DNA of 64,000 bases from Istiophorus platypterus (lineage: Eukaryota > Chordata > Actinopteri > Istiophoriformes > Istiophoridae), in contig CM029129.1 of the NCBI GenBank assembly GCA_016859345.1, positions 20,609,195 to 20,673,194 of the forward strand, read 5' to 3'. The translations under genes and the position numbers were made by a program. This document shows positions 34,541 to 45,739 of this stretch, one piece after another. Every line of letters starts with the position of its first letter. Position 1 is the first letter of the stretch. The notes below the pieces were generated by a model. The model ran no database searches, had not been told where the DNA came from, and saw only the letters and a list, made by a program, of their open reading frames with translations.

Positions 34541-36849
34541 TCGTCTGGGATAAGACGTCTAGTCCAGCATCGTCTGTAGTAGTGAATCACTGATGCCTGC
34601 ACGACTGTCAGTCCAGTTATGTTAGATAAAAAGGAACATGGTGTTCATTTAGTTATTACGTCTGGAAGTTGGCAGCGGTCATGTCAGACGCATCCTGCGG
34701 AGGAGTGAGGGGTGTCCCAGCGGACTGCGAATCTTTTTGTCTCTTTTTTTTTTTTTTTTTTGGAAAAGCTTGAGTACATTTCATTAGTCGTTTTGCCTTA
34801 AAGTGTGTTTATGTGTCTTCATAACTGCATCTCAGTGGACGTATGGAGAGAAAAAAAAAAAAAAAAAGCATCTGGAGACAAAGCAGTTACTCAAGCAGAA
34901 AAAAAACCCAAAAATAAAACTGTGCATTTGGGGAGGAAAACAATTTCCACTTGCTGTTGAGAGAGGGAATAATTCATGGATGCCAGGCAGTGGGGAAAAA
35001 AAACAACAACAACAAAAAAGACCATATTTAACAAATGATTTCATAAGAGCAATGGAAAATAAAGACACAAGCACAGGCAAGAAACAGATGACACAGATGT
35101 TCCAGCCTGATCTTTCATCCGAGCCGGGGCGTCCCACACATCCCAGGGACTCTGCGTGGCTATTAGCTATTTAGCAGCGGTACATAGCCACATTTAAACA
35201 TGTTGACTATAAGCAGAGGGAGACTGCAGCCAGTCTCCTGGTTGCCCCGCATTGAGTCATTTTTGCTCCCTCGTATCGAGCAGACGAAAGCCACAAAAAA
35301 AAAGTCCAGGGGACAGATGCATAACCCTCCGTGTTGGTTCATTGCTAGAAAAGAAAATTACACATGCATTCTCTGCGTTGGATATGAAGTGTTGGCGCGT
35401 TTTGGTTTCTGTACATCTCGGTGGTTGTGAAACGGTGCACACGATCCTTGACGTTCCCTCTCGCGTTGAGCCCAGGAATACTGCGGATTTAGACGCGTTC
35501 CCAGTCGCGCCGTTTGTCCGCCGACGCTTCGATCTGCTCCACCGGCCTTTTTTGACCCGTGGGGGGAAAAAAAACAGCAACGGAGGAAGCGTAAATTCAG
35601 CTTCTGCGACTTCTGCGTTTGCAGCGCGGAGGTTCTGCAACAAGGCTGGAGTACTCTGGTCCTCACCCGTAGCCGTTGCTGCAGAGCTGCGGCTATTTAT
35701 GGCTTTACACACCTCATTAATTCACGGCATGGAAACCCTCATCGGCAGTGATTCGCAGTTCGAAGGACTCGGGTCCTGAATCTGAAAATTTGATTTGATT
35801 TTTCTCCACAAGCCCAAAGGATAAAAACGGTGATCTATACATGATGTCTGCTTTTACTTCTACGGATATACAGTAGTTTCATGACACCTTGGATTATCAC
35901 CTTATGTTGACTATGGTATGATTAACAACAACTGCATGGCAACAGTTTTTAAACTCAGAAATGATAATTTACTGTAACTCTGTCACAGAAATACCAATAA
36001 TACCAAGACACACTTGATCAGTTTGGGTTTCTTTCTTTGGAAGTACTGAATCATTAAAAAACAATAACATTATTTTCCGTTGTTTTGAGGTATCAACTAT
36101 TACACTTTAATTATTTAGGATGAACAAAGGGCACTAGATGAATTGTTCAGGACTCAAAACACAGAGTCCAGGTCTTGTACTTGATAATAACTAAGACATG
36201 AGACTTGTGACTTTCAAAGGAGTTGCTGTCGATCCCCTATACAATATCAGAAAGATAATAATTATTACATCTCGGTTGTTTGATGAAGACAAAGGGACAG
36301 AGACTTTGAAAAGGGCTTCGCAGTAAAAGATGAAACGGAAGGAAATGCAGCGATGCCTTCAGCGTAAGCAAAAATAATAATAAGAACGTTCACTCAAAAG
36401 CAATAATAAAAATTAAGTTCAGAAGTGTTCCTTTGATTGTCATTTTACACATCCCTGAAAATATTACGATAAATATACACGATCAGTGACGCTGAAACAG
36501 TAGGGGTTTTTTAAAGATTTTTTTTTAGAGGTCCTTACGTTCTGGTTTTCCGGCTCATGCATGGGGGGGCACCCGCTCCCGACCCCGACGGAGACCCCCC
36601 CGGTAACGCGCCGCATCGGACGGGTTTGGTCACAGAGGGCAACCGTCATGGATTTCGCTTTTTGGCCGTTGAGGGGGGTGGGTTATCCCCCAGCAGCAAA
36701 CTGTGCCACGGCAACCAAGTAAAACCCGACGGGAAAGTTCTCCTGGGCTTTTGCGGCGTAAAGGACGGCGGCAGCTGCTCCACCATTTTGCAGCTCGCCC
36801 GGTGTTGTTCTCCCTCCTGTACCCTCCACCTCTCCCCCGTTCTCATGTC

Positions 36850-36851
<2 letters not shown>

Positions 36852-36893
<42 letters not shown>
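36852..36893. repeat. (CT)n microsatellite, about 21 units
   Basis: Uninterrupted CT/GA dinucleotide repeat, 42 bp. Confidence 0.97.
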
Positions 36894-36896
<3 letters not shown>

Positions 36897-37084
36897 TGAG
36901 GGTGTGATTAGCAGAGTCGATTAGCGCGCACTAATCAGGCTAACACACAGACTGACAGATGTAGAATGCCAAAAAATGACTTTTCTTTTTTTTTTTTCCC
37001 CCCCTGCTAACTTTTCTTTCCCCAAGTGATTTCCTTAAATTAGTGAAGGGCATCTTGCCACAATTTTTCATCAGAGTAATTGTT

Positions 37085-37085
<1 letters not shown>

Positions 37086-37118
<33 letters not shown>
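37086..37118. repeat. (GT)n microsatellite
   Basis: About 33 bp of pure GT. Confidence 0.95.
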
Positions 37119-37119
37119 G

Positions 37120-38070
37120 CGCTTAGTACAGTCCTGTGTCAGCACAAGCTCCTCGTGCTATAAACCAACCTTCATGTCGTTGCCCGGCTTCTGCAGCTTT
37201 TAATATTGTTTCAGTCAGAAGCAGACGCGGTCCGTGCGGAAGCCACGTCTGTGTGGGACTGATTAAATGCCACCGGCCACGCTGCTTCTGTTTACCGCCG
37301 AAGCTACAAATGAGGAGGCAAACGGCTAGCGTCGCTGTGTCCAAAGTGGGGGGGCTCACCGCTAAAACTCACAGATTAGCGCGTTGTATCTCGTTTGTTT
37401 AACCCGTCGCCAAACAGAAACGTGCAACGCCAATCTGCGGTCTTGTCATCGAGACGGTGCTGTTGCCAGGTTCGGTACGGCTGTGACTGCGCAGGGACCT
37501 TTGCTGACACCGGCTCCCACCAGCTGCACCTGGCAACCCGCACTGAAGAGAACTTGGACGGATAAAGCGGCGATCAGGGAACAGTTGTACCTCAAGACAC
37601 TTGAACCCCCCCCCCCAACTGTACGTAATATGGTACGTTATTATGCCTTCAGTTACCTTTGTCAGCTCACACACGATATACGGTGGCGCCATTTTGGGTT
37701 TTTTTTATTTTTTTTCCCAAGCCAGAGGTCGGTGGAAAATATGCAGCTGCAGAGCACACGGTGAGCAGAGGCTGCCATGTGACGCCATGTGTGACAGACG
37801 CAGCGCACGTCTGTCTCGCATGCGTCCGCTCTCCGCTTCCCCGCCGGCAGTGGGTTTGGCATTTGACGAGGGCCGGCGTGCAGAAGGCGAAAAAAATACC
37901 ATCCTAGACATGTTGGAAACGGAGACAACAGAAATAACACCGTCGTATCTGAAATTGGAATGATAAGGCAAAGAAGAAACAAAAGCGGGTGGGAGACCTG
38001 CCTGTACTTTCTTCCACCTCCGTCACCCTTAATCATATCTTCTCTTTATTGATATGCCGGAAAGAACAAG
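37120..38070. other. non-coding unique sequence
   Basis: Several overlapping open frames on both strands, none with a recognisable domain. GGCGCCATTTTG at 37686-37697 is a YY1-like word. No gene supported. Confidence 0.5.
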
Positions 38071-38077
38071 AAGTAAA

Positions 38078-38087
38078 CCCCCCCCCC

Positions 38088-38133
<46 letters not shown>
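38078..38133. repeat. C13 followed by (AC)n
   Basis: Thirteen C (38078-38090) directly followed by about 21 AC units. Confidence 0.97.
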
Positions 38134-38134
<1 letters not shown>

Positions 38135-38389
38135 CCCCCGCCACCGCCCTCCCCCGTGTCATTTTATTTGAAGTCTCTCTCCGACACTTTTAACAATGTC
38201 TTCGCTTCATTAATATGCCACCTTTTCCAACCCCAGACAAGTGTAAAAAGCTTTCATTTTCATTTCATTTATTATGTGCAAATTCAAAATGTGCATAGAA
38301 ATGGGAGGATGGAAGCCAAACTTGATGTGAGCAGCCAGACACGGGCAGGGAGGCAGCGTGCGGCGCAGGGCGGCTCGAGATGTGTTTAC

Positions 38390-38392
<3 letters not shown>

Positions 38393-38421
<29 letters not shown>
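38393..38421. repeat. (GGC)n triplet repeat, about 10 units
   Basis: Uninterrupted GGC triplets in a CpG-rich setting. A second, shorter CGG run lies about 800 bp to the right. Confidence 0.97.
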
Positions 38422-38429
38422 TAGGGCTG

Positions 38430-39830
38430 CGCCATGCTGTCTTCTGAGTTGCTGCAGGTGCACGAGTTCGTCCGCTTGAGCTGCTCCACCCTCCACGAGG
38501 TCGATCTCGTGTGCATTTACGTCGTCCCCCGCCGTCCACGTGGAGTAGTGCGGCGCCTGCCCCCGTTGCATCCTGATCATACGCCCCCCCCCGTCATTTC
38601 AAACGGTCCCGTGGCGATAGGTGCTCTCGTGTACCACCATAACCTTGGCGCGAACCGAGCTTCTCTCGACTGTTTGAAAAGGGAACACGGAAGAAATCAC
38701 CGCAAACTTATCGCTTTTTTTGGGTTTTCTTTTTTAATGTGTTCAAACTCCGAACTTTGTTACTTAAAAGTTGAAGAGGCAGATGTTTAATTTGGCCTTG
38801 AGAGTTTTGTGCTTTGTGGGGAGTTAATGCTTAAATGTGTTCTCGCAAAGCCATGTAATCCTTTATGTGATCAGGAAAGCATGAGGTTTGAGGGTTGGGG
38901 GAAATGATGTGGATTGGGTAATCCCCCAAGGTCTTACTGCACTTGGAAAATGAGAGACATCCCCTATGGTCTTTGCATGTGGTTAAATAATGATGTCTTC
39001 CTCGCGCACCGCTCTGCTTTTCTCCTCATGAATTACTAAGTATATGAAAACTATGTTTTATATGAAAACTTAGCATCAGCCGGGAGCCTCAGGGGAGGAC
39101 ATTTTCAAACATGAGGCGTTGGTCCGCTACGAAAAATTCTGACAACAGCAATGCTGCATTTGTTCTGCTGTAATACACGTAACACGTGTGCTGCTGAAAC
39201 GCTGGTCCTTGAGCGGCGGCGGCGGCGGCGCGGGCTTTCCACTGTTTCACCTTACCTAGACCTTATGCAGATTCTGCAGCCGGCACCGCTCTTAAGGGGC
39301 CTGCAGCGACTGACAGGATTATTGACGAACATGACTTTATTATATATCAAAAGCTCTCCCCATTGTGGATGAGTTTAATTTTAAATTGCCATTGAGCGTC
39401 TGCGGCCCGGACTTTGCTTCCCGGTCTGACTTCCACTCCCGACAGCGACCAGGAGGACAGAAGATGCTCAAAGCAAACCCCCGACGGGCTCGGATGTTTG
39501 TTCCAACCCCCACGGACAAACTGGTGATTCTCCTGCTCTCAAATCCTTATCGGAACGGGGGCTAAAAATATTAAACTTGACCCCAGGATGTCCCCGGAGA
39601 GCGAGTCATGGAATAACCAAATTCTAATGGCTTCCCAACCCCTATGCATGTACAAAACTGATAATTTGGCCCAAGGGTGGTGGATAGATAAAAGCTCATA
39701 TAATGACCAAAATGGAAAGGGATCCCCACGGGAGCCCGAAAGAGGTCAGTAAATGTCATGGTAATCTGGTTAATAAATTGAATGTGTTACGTTAAAAGGG
39801 GGAAAAAAAGAAGTATTTGCCTGAGGCTGG
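38430..39830. other. non-coding unique sequence
   Basis: No gene supported. The part from about 38780 to 39110 is repeat-free and may be regulatory in texture. A (CGG)n run sits at 39212-39231. Confidence 0.45.
39212..39231. repeat. (CGG)n triplet repeat, about 6.7 units
   Basis: Short uninterrupted CGG tract. Confidence 0.95.
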
Positions 39831-41400
39831 CACCAGAAGAACGATAAAAGGGCCACCGAAAACTTTCATCCCCTGGGAATGAATTTTTCTGCCAAATATT
39901 GTAGTTACAGAAGTTGTAGGGAAATCTTCCCCGGGACGAATGCGTCGTTTTTTTGGGGGGTTTTTTAGTTTATTTTTTTAGGCTCACTGTGCGAGTATAT
40001 TTAGGTCACATAATATTGGGTTGAATCTATATTAGCATCTCTTTTAAAATGATTGTTTATGTGGGCCACTGCAACAGCATGGGCTGTTTTTAATGGAAAT
40101 TATCATTATTATTTTTTTTTTTCCCAAACAATGGCAGCCTGCGACTTCCTTGGAGGTAAAGCGGGAGCACAGACAGCGTTAGCCTCCGACTGCGACAAGC
40201 ACATCAGTAGGTTGCGGCACTTCAAAGGCATTAATGGCACGGAGGAACGGAGCTGCGCCGCGGTTATCGTTAAACAAGGCTCATACAGCCCGGTCCGCCG
40301 GATCGCTCACGTCTGACCGGGCTGTTACTGTGACAAAGGGGAAGCCCACATGACTGACCGGGCTGCCAAACTCTGCCTCTCGCCATCCTGACAGATAAAG
40401 ACATTAGTTTTGCCTTGTCACCGTGTTGCACTGCAACAAAACAATTTGCCTCGGCTTAAGGTCTGCAGCTTTTGTCATTTTATAACACATGGGCGGGAAG
40501 GATGGGGAGTAGCTGTCTGACAGCTGTAGACTTTCTGCTAACAGTGGTGCTCCCCTTCAACGACTTTCTTTTTAAGATGAAAGCCCCGCGCGCTTTTATC
40601 CCACTTCCATATTAGATATACAGGCAGGGTTGTGGCTCTGTTCCTGTCTCAAAGTGATGTTGTGTCATTTGATCTCTGGCAGATGGGAAGACATCTGAGG
40701 CCTGATTGGGTTAGAAAAGCGGTGACGAGCGCAGTTTGACACTGCGCTAAAGTATGTGCCATCCGGCTTTGAAGAGACAATTAACATGGGAGCCAATTGC
40801 TGTTGCCTTTTTGTCTTCTCGGCCCTGTCACAACAGTGGCCTGACATCTTATTGTAGTGTAGGGCTCAATTAGTGTTACCCTGGCTTGAGAAATTGGTTA
40901 AAAGGGCCAGATTCTATACTGCCCTGTCATACGCCGCGGTGCAGGTTGCCAGTTATGACGTAAATCATTGACAATATGAAAATTTTTTTGGCGAAACCAA
41001 ATCTACCCTCTTCTCAAAGTTACCCGCATGACTTACTGCTAAATAATTGGTTCAAAGCAGAACTTTTTTTTTTTTTTTTTCAGTTTAAACTATTTGGCCC
41101 CGAAACCAGAGGTAGCTTCTGTGACATGAGAGGAAAGTAGGGTAAAGTTTAGGCCACGGATTCTAAAAAGGAGGCCATTTTCTATTCTCCCCTTTAATTA
41201 GCTCATGCCCACATATCCAGCCTCACCTAAAAGTTTCTAAATCTGTGGATTGGCCTCATTAGAGGAGTAGAGCACTACACTCAGGGATGTGTGATCAATA
41301 GCCCAAACTGAGAGTAGCCTCATGCTGATCACTTGCTAAATCCCACTTCTGATAGGAGTTGTTGTTCGGCACCAGCAGAGCTAACTCAGTTGATTAAATA
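39830..41400. promoter_or_regulatory. candidate conserved non-coding block with palindromes
   Basis: Mostly clean sequence with three close inverted motifs: TGTTGCA-C-TGCAACA (40424-40438), AGCTGTC-T-GACAGCT (40511-40525, containing a CAGCTG E-box and a TGACAG TALE-type word) and AGCGCAGT/ACTGCGCT arms with a 5-nt loop (40728-40748). CTGACCGGGCTG also occurs twice, about 40 bp apart (near 40314 and 40354). No coding evidence. Confidence 0.3.
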
Positions 41401-41477
41401 TCCACCTCCCTACCCTCCTTTTTCCTCCCATCTCTGCAGGCCTGAGTGATTGTCTGAGATGGGAAGAAGGGCTTATG

Positions 41478-41503
41478 GAGAGAGAGAGAGAGAGAGAGAG
41501 AGA
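41478..41503. repeat. (GA)n microsatellite
   Basis: About 13 GA units. Confidence 0.95.
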
Positions 41504-42022
41504 CTGATGGGCGAATGAAGGGAGGGCAGAAAAGAGGAAAGATCAATTGTGGATTTAGCTGAGAGCACAACCTTGGCAAGTGCATGCAACCCACAGCAGA
41601 TAATATGATTATCCTGGGAGGAAAGAAAGAAAAAAACAAAAAAAAAAACAAAACAAAGAACCGCACCTCACCGCATTATGCAAAGGAAGATGTAAGAGGA
41701 GTCTTGTCTTCCGTGCAGGCCTTAATTCAACAATATTTACTGGATGCCATGCTCATTTTTTTTTTTTTTATCTCTGCCACCAGCTTAAGAAATATTAATA
41801 AATAAATCAGAAACTAATACCATGGTCCAGGGTGTATTATATTGTGGGGATGACAAGAAGCTCGCTAACGCAGTGGAACTGTGCATTATTTGTCAGTGGG
41901 AGTGAAAAATATGAGGAGCTGGCACATCAATCAAAGTTGCCATTTCAACGCGGCAGTATTGAACAGTCGGGATTAGCCGCCCATTGTGAGGAAATGGAGA
42001 GGGACGTATAAATGCATGGTTT

Positions 42023-42047
42023 AAAAAAATAAATAAATAAATAAATT
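42023..42047. repeat. A-run plus (AAAT)n
   Basis: Seven A followed by AAAT tetramers. It lies about 150 bp left of the Tc1 relic. Confidence 0.9.
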
Positions 42048-42199
42048 TCCACCCATCTTCCCTCTGTCTTTTGTCCATAACGTCACTGCACCTTAAAGTA
42101 ATTACCAGGTGATGAATGGTAGGTTTTTTTTTATTTTTTATCCTGCTTCCTCTCTGCATTTCAGCAATTTGTCCTCTAGTACATGCCAACAAGGACCTG

Positions 42200-43465
42200 T
42201 ATTCTACACTCAATACCCCCCTAATGAGTAAATGAAGACACAATTTTAGAAATTTTTGCAAATTTATTAATATAAAATTAAATCAAAATATGACATTGAC
42301 GTACGTTTTCATGCCCTTTACTCCTTTGGCAGTGATTACAGCCTTTAGTCTTCTTGGGTATGATGCATCAAGCTTTGCAGACCTGGATTTTGGGATTTTC
42401 TGCCATTTTTCTCTGCAGATCCTCTGAAGCTCTGTCAGGTTGTATGGGGACACTCAGTGGACGGCCACTTTCAGGTCCGTGCAGATATGTTCGATTGAGA
42501 TCAAGTCAGGGTTCTGGCTAGGCCCCTCAAGGACATTCACAGAGTTGTCTCTAAACCACTCCTGCATTGTCCTCGCCGTGGGCTTAGGGCGATTGTCCTG
42601 TCTGGAGATGAGCCATCAGCCCAGTCTGGGGATCTTAGCGCTCCGGACCTGGTTTTCATTTAGGAAATCTCTCTTCTTTTCTCGGTTCAGATTTCCCTCA
42701 ACCCTGACCTTCCTGTCTCCTTGTCCCTGCTGCTGGAAAAACACCCCCACAGCATGATGCTGCAAAGACTACGCTTCTCTGTTGGGATGCTACCGGGCAG
42801 GTGATGAATGGGTCCGGGTTTCCTGCAGACATGATGTCTAGAATTGAGGCCAAACAGTTCAATCTTGGTTTCTTCCGACCAAAGAATCTTGTTTCCTCAT
42901 AGTCTGAGACTCCTTTAGGTGCTGAATTTGCAAACTCAAAGCATCTTTCACGTGTCTTTCACTGACGAGAGGCTTCCATCAGGCCACTCGGCCATAAAGC
43001 CCAGATTGGTGGAGAGCTGCGGTGATGGTTGTCCTTCTTGAAATTTCTCCCATCTCCACACAGGATCTCTGGAGCTCTGCCACGGTGACCATCTGGTTCT
43101 TGGTCACCTCTATGACCACAGCCTGTCTGCCCCAGTTTCACAGTTTGGCCGGGCAGCTCTAGAAAGCATCTTAACTTTTCCAAATTTCGTCATTTAAGAA
43201 TGGTTAAATTGAGCTTCTTGGCTATTTGTGCACTTGGAAACCTTCAGTGCAGCAAAAATCTCTTTGTAGTCTTCCCCAGAACTCTGCCTTGACATACTAC
43301 TCTGCAGACAGTCCCTTCAATCCCGGGACTCGGTTTTTGCTCTGATTTGCATTGTCAACTGTGTGACCATGTATAGACAGTGGTGTGCCTTTCCCAATCA
43401 TGAGAAATCAAATGAATTTACCTCAGGTGGACTCCAATCAAGGCATTTGAAACAGATGATGGGGT
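42200..43465 (-). mobile_element. Tc1-like DNA transposon relic
   Basis: The minus strand follows a fish Tc1-type element nearly end to end. It has the 5' untranslated landmark GGAAAGGCACACCACTGTCT (about 43400), the transposase body, then a 3' flank with AATAAATTTGCAAAAATTTC (about 42265) and a TACACTCAATACCCCCCTAA word on the plus strand (about 42205). Neither intact terminal inverted repeat nor flanking TA duplication could be recognised, so both outer ends look truncated or too diverged. The family is similar to the salmonid-type Tc1 group, from memory. Confidence 0.9.
42322..43326 (-). pseudogene. Tc1-like transposase, inactivated
   Basis: Decayed transposase gene of a Tc1 cut-and-paste transposon, about 1.0 kb against roughly 1.02 kb for intact relatives. 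Recognisable segments, in order on the minus strand: the N-terminal DNA-binding region (RAAR/PAK-like GCCCGGCCAAACTG near 43150), the first catalytic motif, GSIMLWG-like DNA near 42755, a QDN segment near 42595 and the final PDL.xIEH segment near 42500. Visible lesions: the expected start codon is not ATG (near 43326); an in-frame TAG and a deletion follow shortly after; the first catalytic Asp of the DDE triad reads Glu (GAA, 42873-42875); an in-frame TGA replaces an Arg codon (42454-42456); and about 20 bp covering the last codons and the stop are lost near 42322. The second D and the final E are still readable. It cannot encode an active enzyme. CGA-to-TGA is the change expected from methylated CpG decay. 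Confidence 0.88.
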
Positions 43466-43499
43466 CTGATTGCTTCCTGATTGCCCTGTACATATATAT

Positions 43500-45700
43500 G
43501 TATGTGCTATTCTGTGATTTGGCTGTAATTAATCTTATATGTCTACAACTTAAGTCCTGTTTTCTACCATTGTTCTTATCCTTATATACAGTAACTATAT
43601 CATTCAACCTATCAATATTCCTGAGATGCAGCAATAGTGGCATAGTTACATCTGGACAGTGGAATCCAGAACTACAACTGACATGAGCTGTCATAGAACC
43701 AGATAGGTTTGAAGACATCCAAAGTCCAAAGAATTGTTGAAATAAAAGTCAATTTCTTTATCAGTGAAAAACTGTCAGGAACAAAGGCAGAAGTGTTGTG
43801 GTGTTTGGTAAACAGCCTCAAAAATCTTCTGGCAAGGACATCCGGGTGGATGCATGATTGAACAAAGCCTAAACTAAACCCAACTCCAACAATGGTGGTG
43901 GAAGAGCAGAGCACACAGATATGGATCTTTATTTAGTGGTTTCGGAACCATTTCGAGCAATTTCATGCTGCCAATAGGACCCTCAGTTCGGAAAACAAAC
44001 ATATGGGTCATTTGGGAAGGCAGTTAAATACAAGGGGCTTCTGTTATTGACTTTTTGTGGCAAGTAAATGGTTTGAAAAATGTGGCGAACCTTGGGAGTT
44101 CTTTACAACTTGTACGAGGCTTTTGTGGTTGTTTCATTGCATGTTACTGAACAACTCTGTGCAGACACTCCGCACCCTCCGATTTTGTCATTGACATTTG
44201 TGGGTGAAAACATCGGAAGACTCCCATGTGTTGTACGCCTTCCGAAAATCGCAATTTGATTTTCAGCTATTACCTGCCTCAGCCTTTCTCTTTGACGGCT
44301 CTTGGCCGGAGGAGACGTTTAGAGTCACCAAATATCACCGATCTCGTCCAGAGTGCATAGGTGAGAGCAGAATATAAACTTCTCTCTGGACACATTGTCT
44401 CTAGCTCAGTCTCGGGCTGTCTCTCTTTTCTCTCATGTAAAGGAAATGGAAGCTGCTCGCTGGAGATAAGCCTGTCCTCGCCTATGAATTGCAGCTGCCA
44501 CTGTCAATATGCAGCTGCTTCTCGGTATCCATTTCTGGGTGTCTTGCCATTGGCAGAAGTGACAGGTAGAATGGATGGAAGACCTGTGAGCTGGGACGGG
44601 TCAACGGCTTGGGCATCTGATGCCTGGAAGAACCGGTGTCAGCCCGCTGGCCATTGGCATTCAACACAGCTCAATGTGCATTGAAAATGCACTTGTGAAG
44701 TGAGACAAGACTGAATGCATGTATTTCCTCCCAGGATGCAATTGAATGAAGTGAGAAGATGAATAAATAATCTTGAGGTTTGAATGGAAAACATTGTCCC
44801 AGCTTGTGTCTTTTAGCCTCCTCGGTGTTGCATTATGCACAATCAGCATGTGACATAACATCTAATCAGCAGTCGACAATGAGATAGAATAGTTTTCGCG
44901 TTAACCACACAATTAATGTCAAATATTAAAGAACGTTGGAAATTATGAAAATTAAAACTGTCCTAATGGCAGGATTCTCCTTGAGGACTCTTTTGTAAAA
45001 ACTGTCAAAAATCATTTTTTATAAAACAGACCATTATGAAAATGACTTGGAAAAGGCAATTTCAAGTTGGTTTCATTTTCATTAGTAGCGGGCTAAAATC
45101 AGGACATGTTCCAAATTTAAATGCAAAAGCCCTTTGCAATTACTTTTCTTAGGTTTGGGTTGTGCATTGTCTGCCACTTTTTGAAAAAAAAAAAAAAAAA
45201 AAAGGAAAGTTAATTTTGCCCTTGAGTTTCATTATCATTATGACATTGAGTATCCTTTAGTTTAAGTAGTATTTCAGTCTTATCAAAAATCAGTCTCATA
45301 CAGATTGGAAAATGGAATTTCAATGAGATTTAATTTCAGTTAGACATAATTTTAATATTGGCAGACATACGCTCATATAATTAAATGGTAAAAACAATGC
45401 GTGATGCATTCAGTTTACACATGTGCCTAGATACTGTCAGACTCGCAGGGTGAATGACGCCGGATCATTTAAACACTGCCCTGTGTTAAAATACGGCAGA
45501 AAACTGTTTGATAAATGAGGCCCATTTTATTTAAACAGCACACCTACTGGGCGACAGCCAATTACCCTTGTGGGCCAGCATGCAGGTATTTGGTCCTCAA
45601 TACGTTTTGGCAGGGCAGCGCTATATCATAGTTAGCCCCGCAGACACTCTCGTCAGCCTCATACTTGATCCTGAGCACAAAAGCTGTCAGCCAGGTCAGC
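43500..45700. promoter_or_regulatory. candidate conserved non-coding block, AT-rich
   Basis: Long repeat-poor stretch with many ATTA/TAAT words. It has a GCAGCTGC pair exactly 20 bp apart (44491-44498 and 44511-44518) and GTGCATT-GAA-AATGCAC (44676-44692). It is interrupted by a 20-A run (45184-45203). The words CCTACTGGGCGACAGCCAAT and TTGATAAATGAGGCCC near 45510 may be remnants of an old repeat. No gene supported. Confidence 0.3.
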
Positions 45701-45705
45701 GGCTC

Positions 45706-45736
45706 GGGGGGGTGGGGTGGGGACTGGGGGTGGGGG
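45706..45736 (+). other. strong G-quadruplex candidate
   Basis: G-tracts of 7, 4, 4, 5 and 5 are separated by T, T, ACT and T. Five tracts of four or more G with loops of 1-3 nt is an unusually favourable quadruplex pattern. Confidence 0.7.
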
Positions 45737-45739
45737 CTG

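Larger units (their letters stand above)
32931..36850. other. non-coding sequence right of the heptamer array
   Basis: No gene supported. Holds a TA tract, long T and A homopolymers (18 T at 34744-34761 and 17 A at 34851-34867), a T10-G15 junction and mixed sequence. The region 35780-36480 is AT-rich and repeat-poor. Nothing recognised as coding. Confidence 0.55.
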
